A stretch of DNA of 5,900 nucleotides from Planctomycetota bacterium (GTDB taxonomy: Bacteria > Planctomycetota > Phycisphaerae > Sedimentisphaerales > Anaerohalosphaeraceae): contig QNBU01000076.1 in NCBI GenBank assembly GCA_003644215.1, forward strand, positions 1-5,900. The letters run 5' to 3'. The notes below the pieces were generated by a model. It was not told the origin of the DNA, did no database searches, and saw only the letters and a list, made by a program, of their open reading frames with translations. The translations under genes and the position numbers were made by a program. This document shows, piece after piece, positions 1-5,900 of the stretch (positions are counted from its first letter, which is position 1; every line of letters begins with the position of its first letter).

Positions 1-1
1 T

Positions 2-367
2 CATAATCCCGCCAAATTAAATGGGGTTCTCTTCGTGGGATTTTCGTATGCGGCGTCTGCGAGAGCTGTTTTACCAAACAAACCCATTTTATCGCAAAAA
101 CCGATGATTCTCGTAACGCATCAGCCCGCATGGGGAACGGCGGTGGACCTGCAGGCATCGACGCTCCACAAAGGCAGTTGTTCGGTTCGGTCGTTCATCG
201 AGGATCACCAGCCGCTCGCCGCCGTCAGCGGACACATCCACGCCGCCCGCGGAACCGATCAAGTTGGTTCAACCCTGCTGGTCAACCCCGTCCCTTTCAG
301 AAACGGCTGTTACGCAGGAATTGATATAAAAGGCGACACGGCAGTCGCCAAACTATATTGCCTGTAG
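2..367 (+). CDS. Calcineurin-like metallophosphoesterase, C-terminal part (5' end outside window)
   Basis: The reading frame is open from the window edge to a TAG at 365-367, giving 121 residues. The gene therefore starts upstream; an internal GTG at 35 is not a credible start because the frame continues before it. Two motifs of the calcineurin-like phosphoesterase superfamily are visible: a VTHQPAWGT segment (His is a metal ligand in the family) and, about 50 residues later, SGHIHAARG, the GHxH metal-binding motif. A closing LVNPVPF segment follows, where relatives usually have NPG, and then short strands typical of the end of the fold. Such enzymes bind two metal ions and hydrolyse phosphomono- or diesters. 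The substrate cannot be told because the N-terminal metal-binding half (DxH, GDxxD) is not in view. No signal or membrane segment is visible in this part. The next gene, ahcY, starts 141 bases downstream, and a shared function is not evident. Confidence 0.8.
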   Translation, partial: HNPAKLNGVLFVGFSYAASARAVLPNKPILSQKPMILVTHQPAWGTAVDLQASTLHKGSCSVRSFIEDHQPLAAVSGHIHAARGTDQVGSTLLVNPVPFRNGCYAGIDIKGDTAVAKLYCL

Positions 368-380
368 AGCAAATGGCAAC

Positions 381-429
381 GCAACCCTAAATACAGCGTA
401 ACCCCCTCAATTGGTCAAAATGGGGTTGC
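381..429 (+). promoter_or_regulatory. Possible structured leader of ahcY with competing stems
   Basis: The 141-base gap before ahcY contains one 3' arm, GGGGTTGC (422-429), that can pair with either of two upstream arms. GTAACCCC at 398-405 gives 8 pairs including one G-U, with a 16-base loop. GCAACCC at 381-387 gives 7 Watson-Crick pairs, with a 35-base loop. A second GGGGT at 434-438 could also pair with ACCCC at 401-405. No T-run follows, so a simple intrinsic terminator is unlikely. I compared it by eye with the S-adenosylhomocysteine and S-adenosylmethionine riboswitch cores I remember and saw no match. It may be an unclassified leader, a weak terminator for the phosphoesterase gene, or chance pairing. 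Confidence 0.3.
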
Positions 430-508
430 ACTCGGGGTCTTATTCCGCTATTGTCCAGCAGTCGAAAAAAGGACTCACAAAAACCGTAGAAAGGACAGGA
501 TAAAAAAG

Positions 509-1948
509 ATGGAAAACATTGCAAAAAAAGTCAAAGCACTTGATTTGAGTTTAGAATATAAAGTCGCGGATGTGTCGCTGGCGGATTTCGGACGAAAGGA
601 ATTACAAATCGCCGAAAAGGAAATGCCCGGGTTGATGAACACCCGCGAAAAATACGGCGCCGAACAGCCGCTGGCTGGTCTGAAAGTCGCCGGGTCGCTG
701 CACATGACCATCCAGACGGCGATGCTGATTGAAACGCTCGAAGCTCTCGGCGCTGATGTCCGCTGGGCTTCCTGTAATATTTTCTCCACGCAGGATCACG
801 CCGCCGCGGCGATTGCCGTCGCCGGAAAGACCCCGGTTTTTGCATGGAAAGGCGAATCACTGGAGGATTATTGGTGGTGTACCGAGCAGATGCTGACCTG
901 GCCGGATGGATCGGGGCCGGATTTGATCGTTGATGACGGCGGCGATGCGACGCTGATGATCATTCAAGGTGCGCGGGTGGAAAAAGACCCGACCCTGCTG
1001 GATAAGACCTATGACAACAAGGAGTTTCAGGTGATTATGGATCGGCTGGCCGCCAGCTATGCCGACAACCCCACCCGCTGGACGAAAGTCTCCGAAAACA
1101 TCAAAGGCGTTTCCGAAGAAACGACCACCGGCGTACACCGACTCTATCAGCTTCAGGAATCGGGCGAACTGCCCTTTGCGGCGATCAATGTCAATGATTC
1201 CGTTACCAAATCCAAATTCGACAACCTCTACGGCTGCCGCGAATCGCTGGCCGATGGTATCAAGCGGGCAACCGATGTGATGATCGCCGGTAAAGTTGTG
1301 GTTGTGGCCGGTTATGGCGATGTCGGCAAGGGCTGCGCCCAGTCGATGCGGGGCCTCGGGGCGCGGGTACTCATCACCGAGATCGACCCGATCTGTGCTT
1401 TGCAGGCGATTATGGAGGGCTATGAAGTTACCACAATGGAAGATGCCGCATCAGTTGGCGACTTGTTCGTTACCACCACCGGCAACTGCGATGTTATTTG
1501 CGGGTCGCATATGGAGCAGATGAAGGACGAAGCGATTATCTGCAACATCGGCCACTTCGACAGCGAAATCGAAATGAGCTATCTGGAAAACAGCCCCGAC
1601 TGCACCGTGGATAACATCAAGCCGCAGGTCGATAAATGGACATGCAAGTCCGGCCGCTCGATCATCGTTCTGGCCGAAGGCCGTTTGGTAAATCTCGGCT
1701 GCGCGACCGGCCACCCCAGCTTTGTCATGAGCAACAGCTTCACCAACCAGTGCCTGGCCCAGATGATGCTGGCCAAGGAAGACCTCAAACCCGGCGTATA
1801 TACCCTGCCGAAAAAGCTGGACGAAGAAGTCGCAATGCTCCACATCCAGGCCCTCGGCGGCAAGATGACAAAACTAACCGAAGCCCAAGCCGCCTACCTC
1901 GGCATCCCAGCAGAAGGCCCCTACAAACCGGAGCATTATCGATATTAA
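509..1948 (+). CDS. ahcY: Adenosylhomocysteinase (S-adenosyl-L-homocysteine hydrolase)
   Basis: This cytosolic, NAD-dependent enzyme reversibly splits S-adenosylhomocysteine into adenosine and homocysteine, relieving product inhibition of methyltransferases. The 479-residue product is full length for the long bacterial form. Compared with the human enzyme it has an insertion of about 36 residues between Asp143 and Glu204. Residues matching the known active site are present: His65, Asp143, Glu204 with Thr205-207, Lys234, Asp238, Asn239 and Cys243. The NAD-binding Rossmann segment AGYGDVGKG lies at 267-275, followed by Glu291, His349 (NIGHFD), Asn395 and His402. The C-terminal tail KPEHYRY ends the protein, with Lys473 and Tyr477 in the places that close over NAD of the partner subunit; the family acts as a tetramer. 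The ATG at 509 has an AGGA (497-500) eight bases upstream and gives the conserved N-terminal YKVADVSLADFGRKE segment. Codon use is G+C-rich. The downstream UroD-like gene starts 52 bases after the stop and may be co-transcribed. Confidence 0.98.
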   Translation: MENIAKKVKALDLSLEYKVADVSLADFGRKELQIAEKEMPGLMNTREKYGAEQPLAGLKVAGSLHMTIQTAMLIETLEALGADVRWASCNIFSTQDHAAAAIAVAGKTPVFAWKGESLEDYWWCTEQMLTWPDGSGPDLIVDDGGDATLMIIQGARVEKDPTLLDKTYDNKEFQVIMDRLAASYADNPTRWTKVSENIKGVSEETTTGVHRLYQLQESGELPFAAINVNDSVTKSKFDNLYGCRESLADGIKRATDVMIAGKVVVVAGYGDVGKGCAQSMRGLGARVLITEIDPICALQAIMEGYEVTTMEDAASVGDLFVTTTGNCDVICGSHMEQMKDEAIICNIGHFDSEIEMSYLENSPDCTVDNIKPQVDKWTCKSGRSIIVLAEGRLVNLGCATGHPSFVMSNSFTNQCLAQMMLAKEDLKPGVYTLPKKLDEEVAMLHIQALGGKMTKLTEAQAAYLGIPAEGPYKPEHYRY

Positions 1949-2000
1949 CAGACAGTAGATACTACTATGCAAAATAAGCGTAAAATGGAAGAGGATATGT

Positions 2001-3059
2001 ATGAGAGATTCCAGTCCGAATTATGAGAATCTGGTAAACGCTACCAGAAACATTGAGCCTGACCGTATTCCTTTGTATGAGCATATCGTAGCCGTTAAAG
2101 TAATCGAGGAAGTTATCGGTGCCAAGTTCGCCGGCCTTTATCAGAGCCAGAACCTGGCAGATTTAAGAATATTCTTTAAAAACTATTGCTCGTTTTTTAG
2201 GCAATTCGGTTACGATACAGTGTCATGGGAAATGTGTATCGGCCCTATTATGCCTGACAGCGGTGCCTTAGGCGGGCATAAACCCGGCGTAATCAAAGAT
2301 CGAAATGATTTCGAGAGGTATCCTTGGGATACAATTGAAAACTTATTCTTTGATAAGTACTCTCGCCATTTCGAGGCGCTGCGACAGGAAATGCCGGAAG
2401 GTATGAAAGCTGTAGGCGGACCCGGAAATGGTATATTCGAATGCGTCCAGGAACTGGTCGGTTATGAAAATCTGTGCATATTATCCTTTGATGATGCAGA
2501 GTTATACGCTGATTTATTCAAAATGGTTGGCAAAGTTAACCTTGGTATTTGGAAGCGTTTTCTGAATGAGTTTGGAGATATTTATGCAGTCTGTCGCTTT
2601 GGAGATGACCTTGGATTTAAGAGTTCAACGCTACTTCCCCCCGATGATATTCGCAAACATGTTACTCCACAATACAAAAGAATCGTTGATGTTGTTCACG
2701 GTTTTGAAAAGCCATTTCTCCTTCATAGCTGCGGATGTATATTCGATGTCATGGACGACATCATAGGAACCGTTCAGATTGATGCTAAACACTCTAATGA
2801 AGATTCGATAGCGCCCTTCTCAAAATGGGTTGTTGAGTATGGTGACAGGATTGGTAATTTCGGTGGTATTGACATGGATGTACTCTGCCAGAAGACACCC
2901 GATGAGATAAAGGCCTATACTATAGCCATTCTCGAATCCACAGCCGGTCATGGCGGCATAGCGATTGGTTCCGGCAATTCCATAGCAGACTATGTACCGG
3001 TAGAAGGCTATCTGGCAATGATAAATACTGTTCGTGAATTCAGAGGGGATCAATTATAG
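2001..3059 (+). CDS. Uroporphyrinogen decarboxylase-like (URO-D/MtaA superfamily) protein, putative methyltransferase
   Basis: The 352-residue product has the length and C-terminal layout of the URO-D superfamily, which includes HemE and the corrinoid methyltransferases MtaA/MtbA. The clearest motif is HSCGC at 242-246, the H-x-C zinc pair of MtaA-type enzymes, followed by a DAKHSNED stretch (261-268) and GGIDMDVL (288-295). The loop that carries the third zinc Cys in MtaA reads GSGNSI (323-328), with Asn326 apparently replacing that Cys. The HemE N-terminal RQAGR signature is absent (DRIPLYEH at 21-28 instead), so heme synthesis is unlikely. By family, the role would be methyl transfer to or from a thiol or corrinoid, but the substrate is unknown. 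No corrinoid-binding protein is adjacent. Start: ATG at 2001 with a GGAAGAGGA tract (1986-1994) six bases upstream; other nearby ATGs are out of frame. The gene is more A+T-rich than ahcY and the symporter gene: bases 2461-2520 hold 19 G+C of 60, against 43 of 60 in 1321-1380 of ahcY. This hints at separate ancestry. Confidence 0.85.
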   Translation: MRDSSPNYENLVNATRNIEPDRIPLYEHIVAVKVIEEVIGAKFAGLYQSQNLADLRIFFKNYCSFFRQFGYDTVSWEMCIGPIMPDSGALGGHKPGVIKDRNDFERYPWDTIENLFFDKYSRHFEALRQEMPEGMKAVGGPGNGIFECVQELVGYENLCILSFDDAELYADLFKMVGKVNLGIWKRFLNEFGDIYAVCRFGDDLGFKSSTLLPPDDIRKHVTPQYKRIVDVVHGFEKPFLLHSCGCIFDVMDDIIGTVQIDAKHSNEDSIAPFSKWVVEYGDRIGNFGGIDMDVLCQKTPDEIKAYTIAILESTAGHGGIAIGSGNSIADYVPVEGYLAMINTVREFRGDQL

Positions 3060-3158
3060 TTGTACATACCAGACCGCTTTCGCAATTATTGTAGTGCGGA
3101 GTACGGTAGAAAAAAAGGCCAAAGTCTCTATAAAACACAATTATAGGAGACTGCAAGC

Positions 3159-3236
3159 ATGAAAAAACATTACACAGGAACACAAATTGTTGCTAAACTG
3201 CGACAAGTCGGTGTTTTAATTGTTTATACGGAGTAA
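3159..3236 (+). pseudogene. IS3-family transposase OrfA, N-terminal remnant
   Basis: A 25-codon frame opens with ATG at 3159 behind a good ribosome-binding site (AGGAGA, 3145-3150) and stops with TAA at 3234. Its first residues, MKKHYTGTQIVAKLRQVGVL, follow the pattern that starts many IS3-family OrfA proteins: a basic residue, H/R-Y-[ST]-x-x-Q-I-[VI]-A-K-L-R-[QE], the first helix of the helix-turn-helix. In those proteins about 65-80 more residues follow. Here the match fades after about residue 21 and the frame ends. The rest of OrfA, all of OrfB and any right end are missing, so this is a decayed or deletion-truncated relic. A TGTAGTGCGG stretch at 3090-3099 could be the old left tip, but no partner end remains to prove it. 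A short leader peptide for the symporter is the alternative reading; I think it less likely because of the OrfA resemblance. Confidence 0.6.
3229..3233 (+). promoter_or_regulatory. Ribosome-binding site of the symporter gene, inside the OrfA remnant
   Basis: CGGAG lies 11 bases before the ATG at 3245 and overlaps the last codons of the remnant frame, whose stop is 8 bases before that ATG. Ribosomes finishing the 25-codon frame could therefore restart on the symporter gene, so translational coupling is possible. It also supports the ATG at 3245: in the symporter frame a TAA at 3194-3196 blocks any longer start, and I see no ATG or GTG codon in frame between the two. Confidence 0.45.
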
Positions 3237-3244
3237 CTGGTTCA

Positions 3245-4633
3245 ATGACCTCATTTGTTGTCTTATGCATTCTATTGGGAGTTGGACATTTGCTGCGCAG
3301 CCGGATTAAGCTTTTTCAAAAGCTGTACCTGCCAAGCTGTGTCATCGGTGGACTGTTTGGATTGCTGGTCATTCAGGTTTTGGCGGCTGGCTCCGGCGGG
3401 TGCAGCAGTTGTGAATCGGTCAGCGGCTGGCTGGACGGCGTTACCGAACCGTGGCGAAAAATACCTTCTATGCTGATCAATGTTGTCTTTGCCTGTCTGT
3501 TTCTCGGCGTGAAACTCCCCGCCCTTTCCGATCTCTGGAAACGCTCCGGCCCACAGGTCGTCTATGGACAGATCGTCGCCTGGGGCCAGTATGTCGTGGG
3601 CTTAGGGCTGTGGGTGTTGGTACTCGGCTGGATATTCACGGACCTGCCGAGCATGTTCGCCGGCATCCTGCCGGTCGGTTTCGAGGGCGGCCACGGCACC
3701 GCGGCGGGGATGGGACCGGTCTTTGCCGAACGCGGATGGCCCGAAGGTCAGGACTTAGCGATGACCAGCGCCACCTGCGGCATTATGTCGGCGATTGTCG
3801 TCGGGATGATCCTTATCAACTGGGCCGTACGCAAGGGATACGCCGTCCGACATAAGGAACTAAGCCAACAGATCGAAGACGACTCTATCGCCGTGATTCC
3901 GGTCGATCAACGCCCCATCGCCGGACGGCTGACCGTCAACAGCGACATCATTGAGGCCTTCAGCTTGCACTTGGTGGCCGTGGGACTGGCGTGCGGTATC
4001 GGAATGCTGATTAAAGAAGCCCTTGTCCTGCTCGAATCGCAATCGGTCTATTTATCCGGCAATCATCTGCTTTCAAGTTTTCCCCTGTTTCCGCTGTGTA
4101 TGATTGGCGGGCTGGTAATCCAGTTTCTCGATGAAAAGTATGACAAGCAAAAGCTGATCGATCTTGGACTCATCCGTCGCATTCAAAATTGCTCGCTGGA
4201 TTTCCTGGTCATCGCCGCAATCGCGATGATTAGTATCGATGTCGTCAAAACCGCGTGGCTGCCGCTGCTGATTCTCGTCGCGGCGGGCATCGCGTGGAAT
4301 GTCTTCTGCGTTATGGTACTGGCCCGGCGGATTCTCCCCGATGCGTGGTTTGAGCGGGCGATTGCTGAAATGGGCCAGTCCATGGGTGTTACGGCGACGG
4401 GCCTGCTGCTGTTGCGCGTGGTCGATCCCGATTACGATACCCCCGCCGCCGATGCATTCGCCTGCAAGCAGATCGTACATGAGCCGTTTATGGGTGGTGG
4501 ACTGTGGACCAGCGCCGCCATCCCGCTGATTGCCATCTACGGCCCTTCGCGAGTACTCTTCATCGCCCTCGCCGCCGTAGCCGTCTGGCTAACCGTCGGC
4601 TGGATAATGCGAACTAAAAAACCAGTGGTATAA
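3245..4633 (+). CDS. Sodium/glutamate symporter-like membrane protein (GltS/ESS family)
   Basis: This 462-residue, very hydrophobic protein fits the glutamate:Na+ symporter (GltS) family, which imports glutamate or related anions with sodium across the inner membrane. Two pore-loop regions in the inverted repeats are recognisable: FEGGHGTAAGMGPVF (146-160), matching the GGHGT motif of E. coli GltS, and EMGQSMGVTATGLLLL (375-390) in the second half. Hydrophobic segments run roughly at 2-17, 29-48, 76-90, 107-131, 171-193, 237-264, 276-294, 318-334, 337-360, 380-391 and 422-454. A charged cytoplasmic-looking stretch (196-235) joins the halves. It is longer than E. coli GltS (about 400 residues) and diverges enough that the transported substrate is uncertain. 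The first helix is short, with only about 17 residues before the basic LLRSRIKLFQK turn. Because the ATG sits just after the transposase remnant, the original N-terminus may have been trimmed. It ends 49 bases from the convergent PE-like gene. Confidence 0.85.
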   Translation: MTSFVVLCILLGVGHLLRSRIKLFQKLYLPSCVIGGLFGLLVIQVLAAGSGGCSSCESVSGWLDGVTEPWRKIPSMLINVVFACLFLGVKLPALSDLWKRSGPQVVYGQIVAWGQYVVGLGLWVLVLGWIFTDLPSMFAGILPVGFEGGHGTAAGMGPVFAERGWPEGQDLAMTSATCGIMSAIVVGMILINWAVRKGYAVRHKELSQQIEDDSIAVIPVDQRPIAGRLTVNSDIIEAFSLHLVAVGLACGIGMLIKEALVLLESQSVYLSGNHLLSSFPLFPLCMIGGLVIQFLDEKYDKQKLIDLGLIRRIQNCSLDFLVIAAIAMISIDVVKTAWLPLLILVAAGIAWNVFCVMVLARRILPDAWFERAIAEMGQSMGVTATGLLLLRVVDPDYDTPAADAFACKQIVHEPFMGGGLWTSAAIPLIAIYGPSRVLFIALAAVAVWLTVGWIMRTKKPVV

Positions 4634-4682
4634 GATACTTGCCGGTACGCATCCTCTGTCCGAAATACGGCACGGTATTCTT

Positions 4683-5087
4683 TCAAAGGGCCGTAACTTT
4701 CCAAAGAGTGCATTCTGTCTCGAAAAATATAAATTGCCCTTTCAGTATTTCACCCTGCACATCAATCAGCAACGAATTGTCCACTTGTTCGTATAACGAA
4801 TAGATACCCTTGTCGGCAATTTTGACTTGGCCGGTGTTATTTTGAACGGGGCCTTCGTAGGTCAGAAACCGCCGGGAGTGGTCGCCGATGCGTTTGGCGG
4901 TGATGGGTTCGTTTTTGATTTCGGCAGGGGGGCTGTTTAATCGCCATGTCCAGAGTACAGTATCCATATCCAGCATCAGATCCCAATGTACACCATCCGG
5001 GGTGGTGTGCCGCGAGATTACAAATTGCTTTTGTATCTTTTTAATGGCCACGAGAAACTCTCTCGACAGTTGACATCCGCATATCAT
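4683..5087 (-). CDS. Stand-alone LigD 3'-phosphoesterase-like domain protein
   Basis: The product (134 residues) covers only the phosphoesterase (PE) domain that in Pseudomonas LigD trims 3' ends during non-homologous end joining; no ligase or polymerase domain is attached. The core runs FVISRHTTPDGVHWDLMLD (22-40), then WTWRL (47-51-ish), GDHSRRFLTYEGPV (68-81), GQVKIADKGIY (86-96) and GEILKGQFIF (112-121). His27, His34, Asp36 and His70 occupy metal-binding or catalytic positions of the family. The position of LigD Arg52 is Met38 and that of Tyr88 is Phe74. Small bacterial homologues with HWDLML are common, notably in planctomycetes as far as I recall, and their activity is uncertain. Start: ATG at 5087 gives the longest product but has no clear ribosome-binding site. 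A GTG at 5051 (residue 13) has a GAGAGAG tract six bases upstream and gives an N-terminus closer to the usual length, so 122 residues is a real alternative. It lies downstream of ispG on the same strand. Confidence 0.75.
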   Translation of the reverse strand: MICGCQLSREFLVAIKKIQKQFVISRHTTPDGVHWDLMLDMDTVLWTWRLNSPPAEIKNEPITAKRIGDHSRRFLTYEGPVQNNTGQVKIADKGIYSLYEQVDNSLLIDVQGEILKGQFIFFETECTLWKVTAL

Positions 5088-5097
5088 AAGACATCAC

Positions 5098-5153
5098 AAG
5101 AGTTCATGCTTTAGTGGGTCATCGGCCTGGAACGAGCTAAATCCTGAACTCTT
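5098..5153. repeat. Imperfect inverted repeat (9 bp plus 5 bp stem) between ispG and the PE-like gene
   Basis: AAGAGTTCA (5098-5106) is an exact inverted match to TGAACTCTT (5145-5153). Inside it, after a symmetric three-base mismatch on each side, TTTAG (5110-5114) pairs with CTAAA (5137-5141), leaving a 22-base centre. Read on the minus strand, it begins 28 bases after the ispG stop and ends 10 bases before the ATG of the next gene. No T-run follows the stem on the minus strand (GTGATGTC instead), so it is not a classical intrinsic terminator. It could be an intercistronic RNA hairpin, a dispersed palindromic repeat or a protein-binding site. Confidence 0.6.
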
Positions 5154-5181
5154 ATATCGTATTTGGGGTTTGATTAAAATG

Positions 5182-5900
5182 TTAGAAGTTTTCAATTTTC
5201 TCAGCCATGACATCAAGAAGGTTGGCTTCTTCAACAACAGCGATTTTTTTACCGTTTTTGTAAATATACCCTTTTCCTGCACCTGCACAGACAGCGATGT
5301 CGGCGTCGGCGGCCTCGCCGGGGCCGTTGACGACACAGCCCATCACGGCGACCCGCACGGGTTTAGTCACACTTTCCAGCCGTTTTCGCACCTTTTTGGC
5401 TAATGCAACCACATTGACCTGACACCGTCCGCAGGTGGGGCAGACGATTAATTCCGGACCGGCATGGGATTCCAGCCCAAGCGACCGCAGAATCTGCCTG
5501 CCAATAACGATTTCTTTGACCGGGTCGCCGGCGACGCTGACACGGATGGTATCGCCGATGCCTTCGGCCAGCAGTGTTCCGATGGCGACCGAAGACGGGA
5601 TAAGGGCGTCTTCAGGAAGACCCGCATGGGTCAGCCCAATATGGATGGGGTAGTCAAAATTTGTAGCAATCGCCCGGTTGACCTCGATAGTGCGTACGGT
5701 ATCGGCACTTTTGGCACTGAGGACGAGATTGTCAAAGCCATGCTTTTCAAACAGTCGCACGAACGACCGCATCTCTTTGAGCATCAGGGCGATCCGCTTG
5801 GCGGGGGCAACATCGCTTTTCAAATCGCGGATGCTGGCTTCATTGACACCGGCGCGGATGGCAATTTTGTGCGATTTGGCACAGTCAATAATCCGTGTAA
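5182..5900 (-). CDS. ispG: 4-hydroxy-3-methylbut-2-enyl diphosphate synthase, C-terminal part (5' end outside window)
   Basis: IspG (GcpE) is the iron-sulfur enzyme of the MEP isoprenoid pathway that converts methylerythritol cyclodiphosphate to HMBPP in the cytosol. The frame is open from the window edge to TAA at 5184-5182 and gives about 238 residues of the usual 350-420. The upstream portion reads IAIRAGVNEASIRDL, the family's IRIGVNxGSL segment, so the TTG at 5823 is internal and not a start. The end of the TIM-barrel part contains GLTHAGLPEDALIPSSVAIG and EGIGDTIRVSVAGDP. The cluster domain follows: CPTCGRC supplies two cluster cysteines (codons at 5442-5440 and 5433-5431), and AVMGCVVNGPGE supplies the third Cys (5337-5335) and the Glu (5316-5314) that bind the [4Fe-4S] cluster. 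All four ligands are present. The protein ends soon after, without the longer tail of the E. coli enzyme. Confidence 0.95.
   Translation of the reverse strand, partial: TRIIDCAKSHKIAIRAGVNEASIRDLKSDVAPAKRIALMLKEMRSFVRLFEKHGFDNLVLSAKSADTVRTIEVNRAIATNFDYPIHIGLTHAGLPEDALIPSSVAIGTLLAEGIGDTIRVSVAGDPVKEIVIGRQILRSLGLESHAGPELIVCPTCGRCQVNVVALAKKVRKRLESVTKPVRVAVMGCVVNGPGEAADADIAVCAGAGKGYIYKNGKKIAVVEEANLLDVMAEKIENF

Noticed and set aside
426..454. Possible sigma-70 promoter for ahcY: TTGCAC (426-431), 17-base spacer, TATTGT (449-454).
   Set aside because: Only 3 of 6 and 4 of 6 positions match the consensus. Such pairs occur often by chance, and the organism's promoter consensus is unknown. The spacing is good, so it is noted but not annotated.
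1451..1843. 130-codon open frame on the minus strand inside ahcY.
   Set aside because: It lies opposite a strongly conserved enzyme gene with high G+C at third positions, which creates long antisense frames. It has no recognisable motif.
3074..3099. CCGC...GCGG pairing after the UroD-like gene as a terminator.
   Set aside because: It has four pairs only, with an 18-base loop and no adjacent T-run.
4073..4480. 135-codon open frame on the minus strand inside the symporter gene.
   Set aside because: It is antisense to conserved GltS segments, has a low-complexity Gln/Arg-rich composition and no family motif, so it is treated as a shadow frame.
4666..4695. TACGGC/GCCGTA pairing in the gap between the convergent symporter and PE-like genes, a candidate shared terminator.
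   Set aside because: It is only 6 bp with an 18-base loop and no clear T-run on either strand, and it overlaps the PE coding end. An overlapping TGCCG/CGGCA alternative is equally weak.
5094..5336. 80-codon minus-strand frame overlapping the end of ispG and the inverted repeat.
   Set aside because: It lies out of frame over the conserved ispG cluster domain, and its predicted residues show no recognisable pattern.

Overview
The window holds six protein-coding genes or gene ends, plus a short insertion-sequence remnant. Four genes read rightward: the 3' end of a calcineurin-like phosphoesterase, ahcY, a uroporphyrinogen-decarboxylase-like methyltransferase homologue, and a GltS-type sodium/glutamate symporter. 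Two read leftward: a small stand-alone LigD-type 3'-phosphoesterase homologue and the 3' part of ispG. The two groups converge in a 49-base gap after the symporter. Everything is bacterial in style. The lone LigD-PE-like gene of the HWDLML type, a UroD/MtaA-like paralogue and a divergent GltS relative together suggest a planctomycete, perhaps of the Phycisphaerae/Sedimentisphaerales type. That is an inference from gene content and was not tested by phylogeny.

Layout. Bases 2-367 are the C-terminal end of a metallophosphoesterase. Bases 368-508 are a non-coding leader with competing hairpin arms ahead of ahcY (509-1948), which looks complete and has every catalytic residue I could check. Fifty-two bases later comes the UroD-like gene (2001-3059), clearly richer in A+T than its neighbours. 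Bases 3060-3244 carry a remnant of an IS3-family transposase OrfA start (3159-3236). Its end supplies the ribosome-binding site of the symporter gene (3245-4633). On the minus strand lie the PE-like gene (4683-5087) and ispG (5182 to beyond 5900), separated by a 94-base gap that contains a strong imperfect inverted repeat.

Function. AhcY removes S-adenosylhomocysteine and so keeps the methyl cycle running. The UroD-like protein belongs to the fold that includes MtaA/MtbA corrinoid methyltransferases, so a methyl-transfer link to ahcY is possible, but no corrinoid protein is visible. IspG makes an isoprenoid precursor in the MEP pathway. The remaining genes show no clear shared pathway. I see no CRISPR array, tRNA, rRNA, recognisable riboswitch class or defence system. 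The points most worth following up are the IS remnant abutting the symporter start, the A+T-rich UroD/IS block, the inverted repeat after ispG and the ahcY leader.
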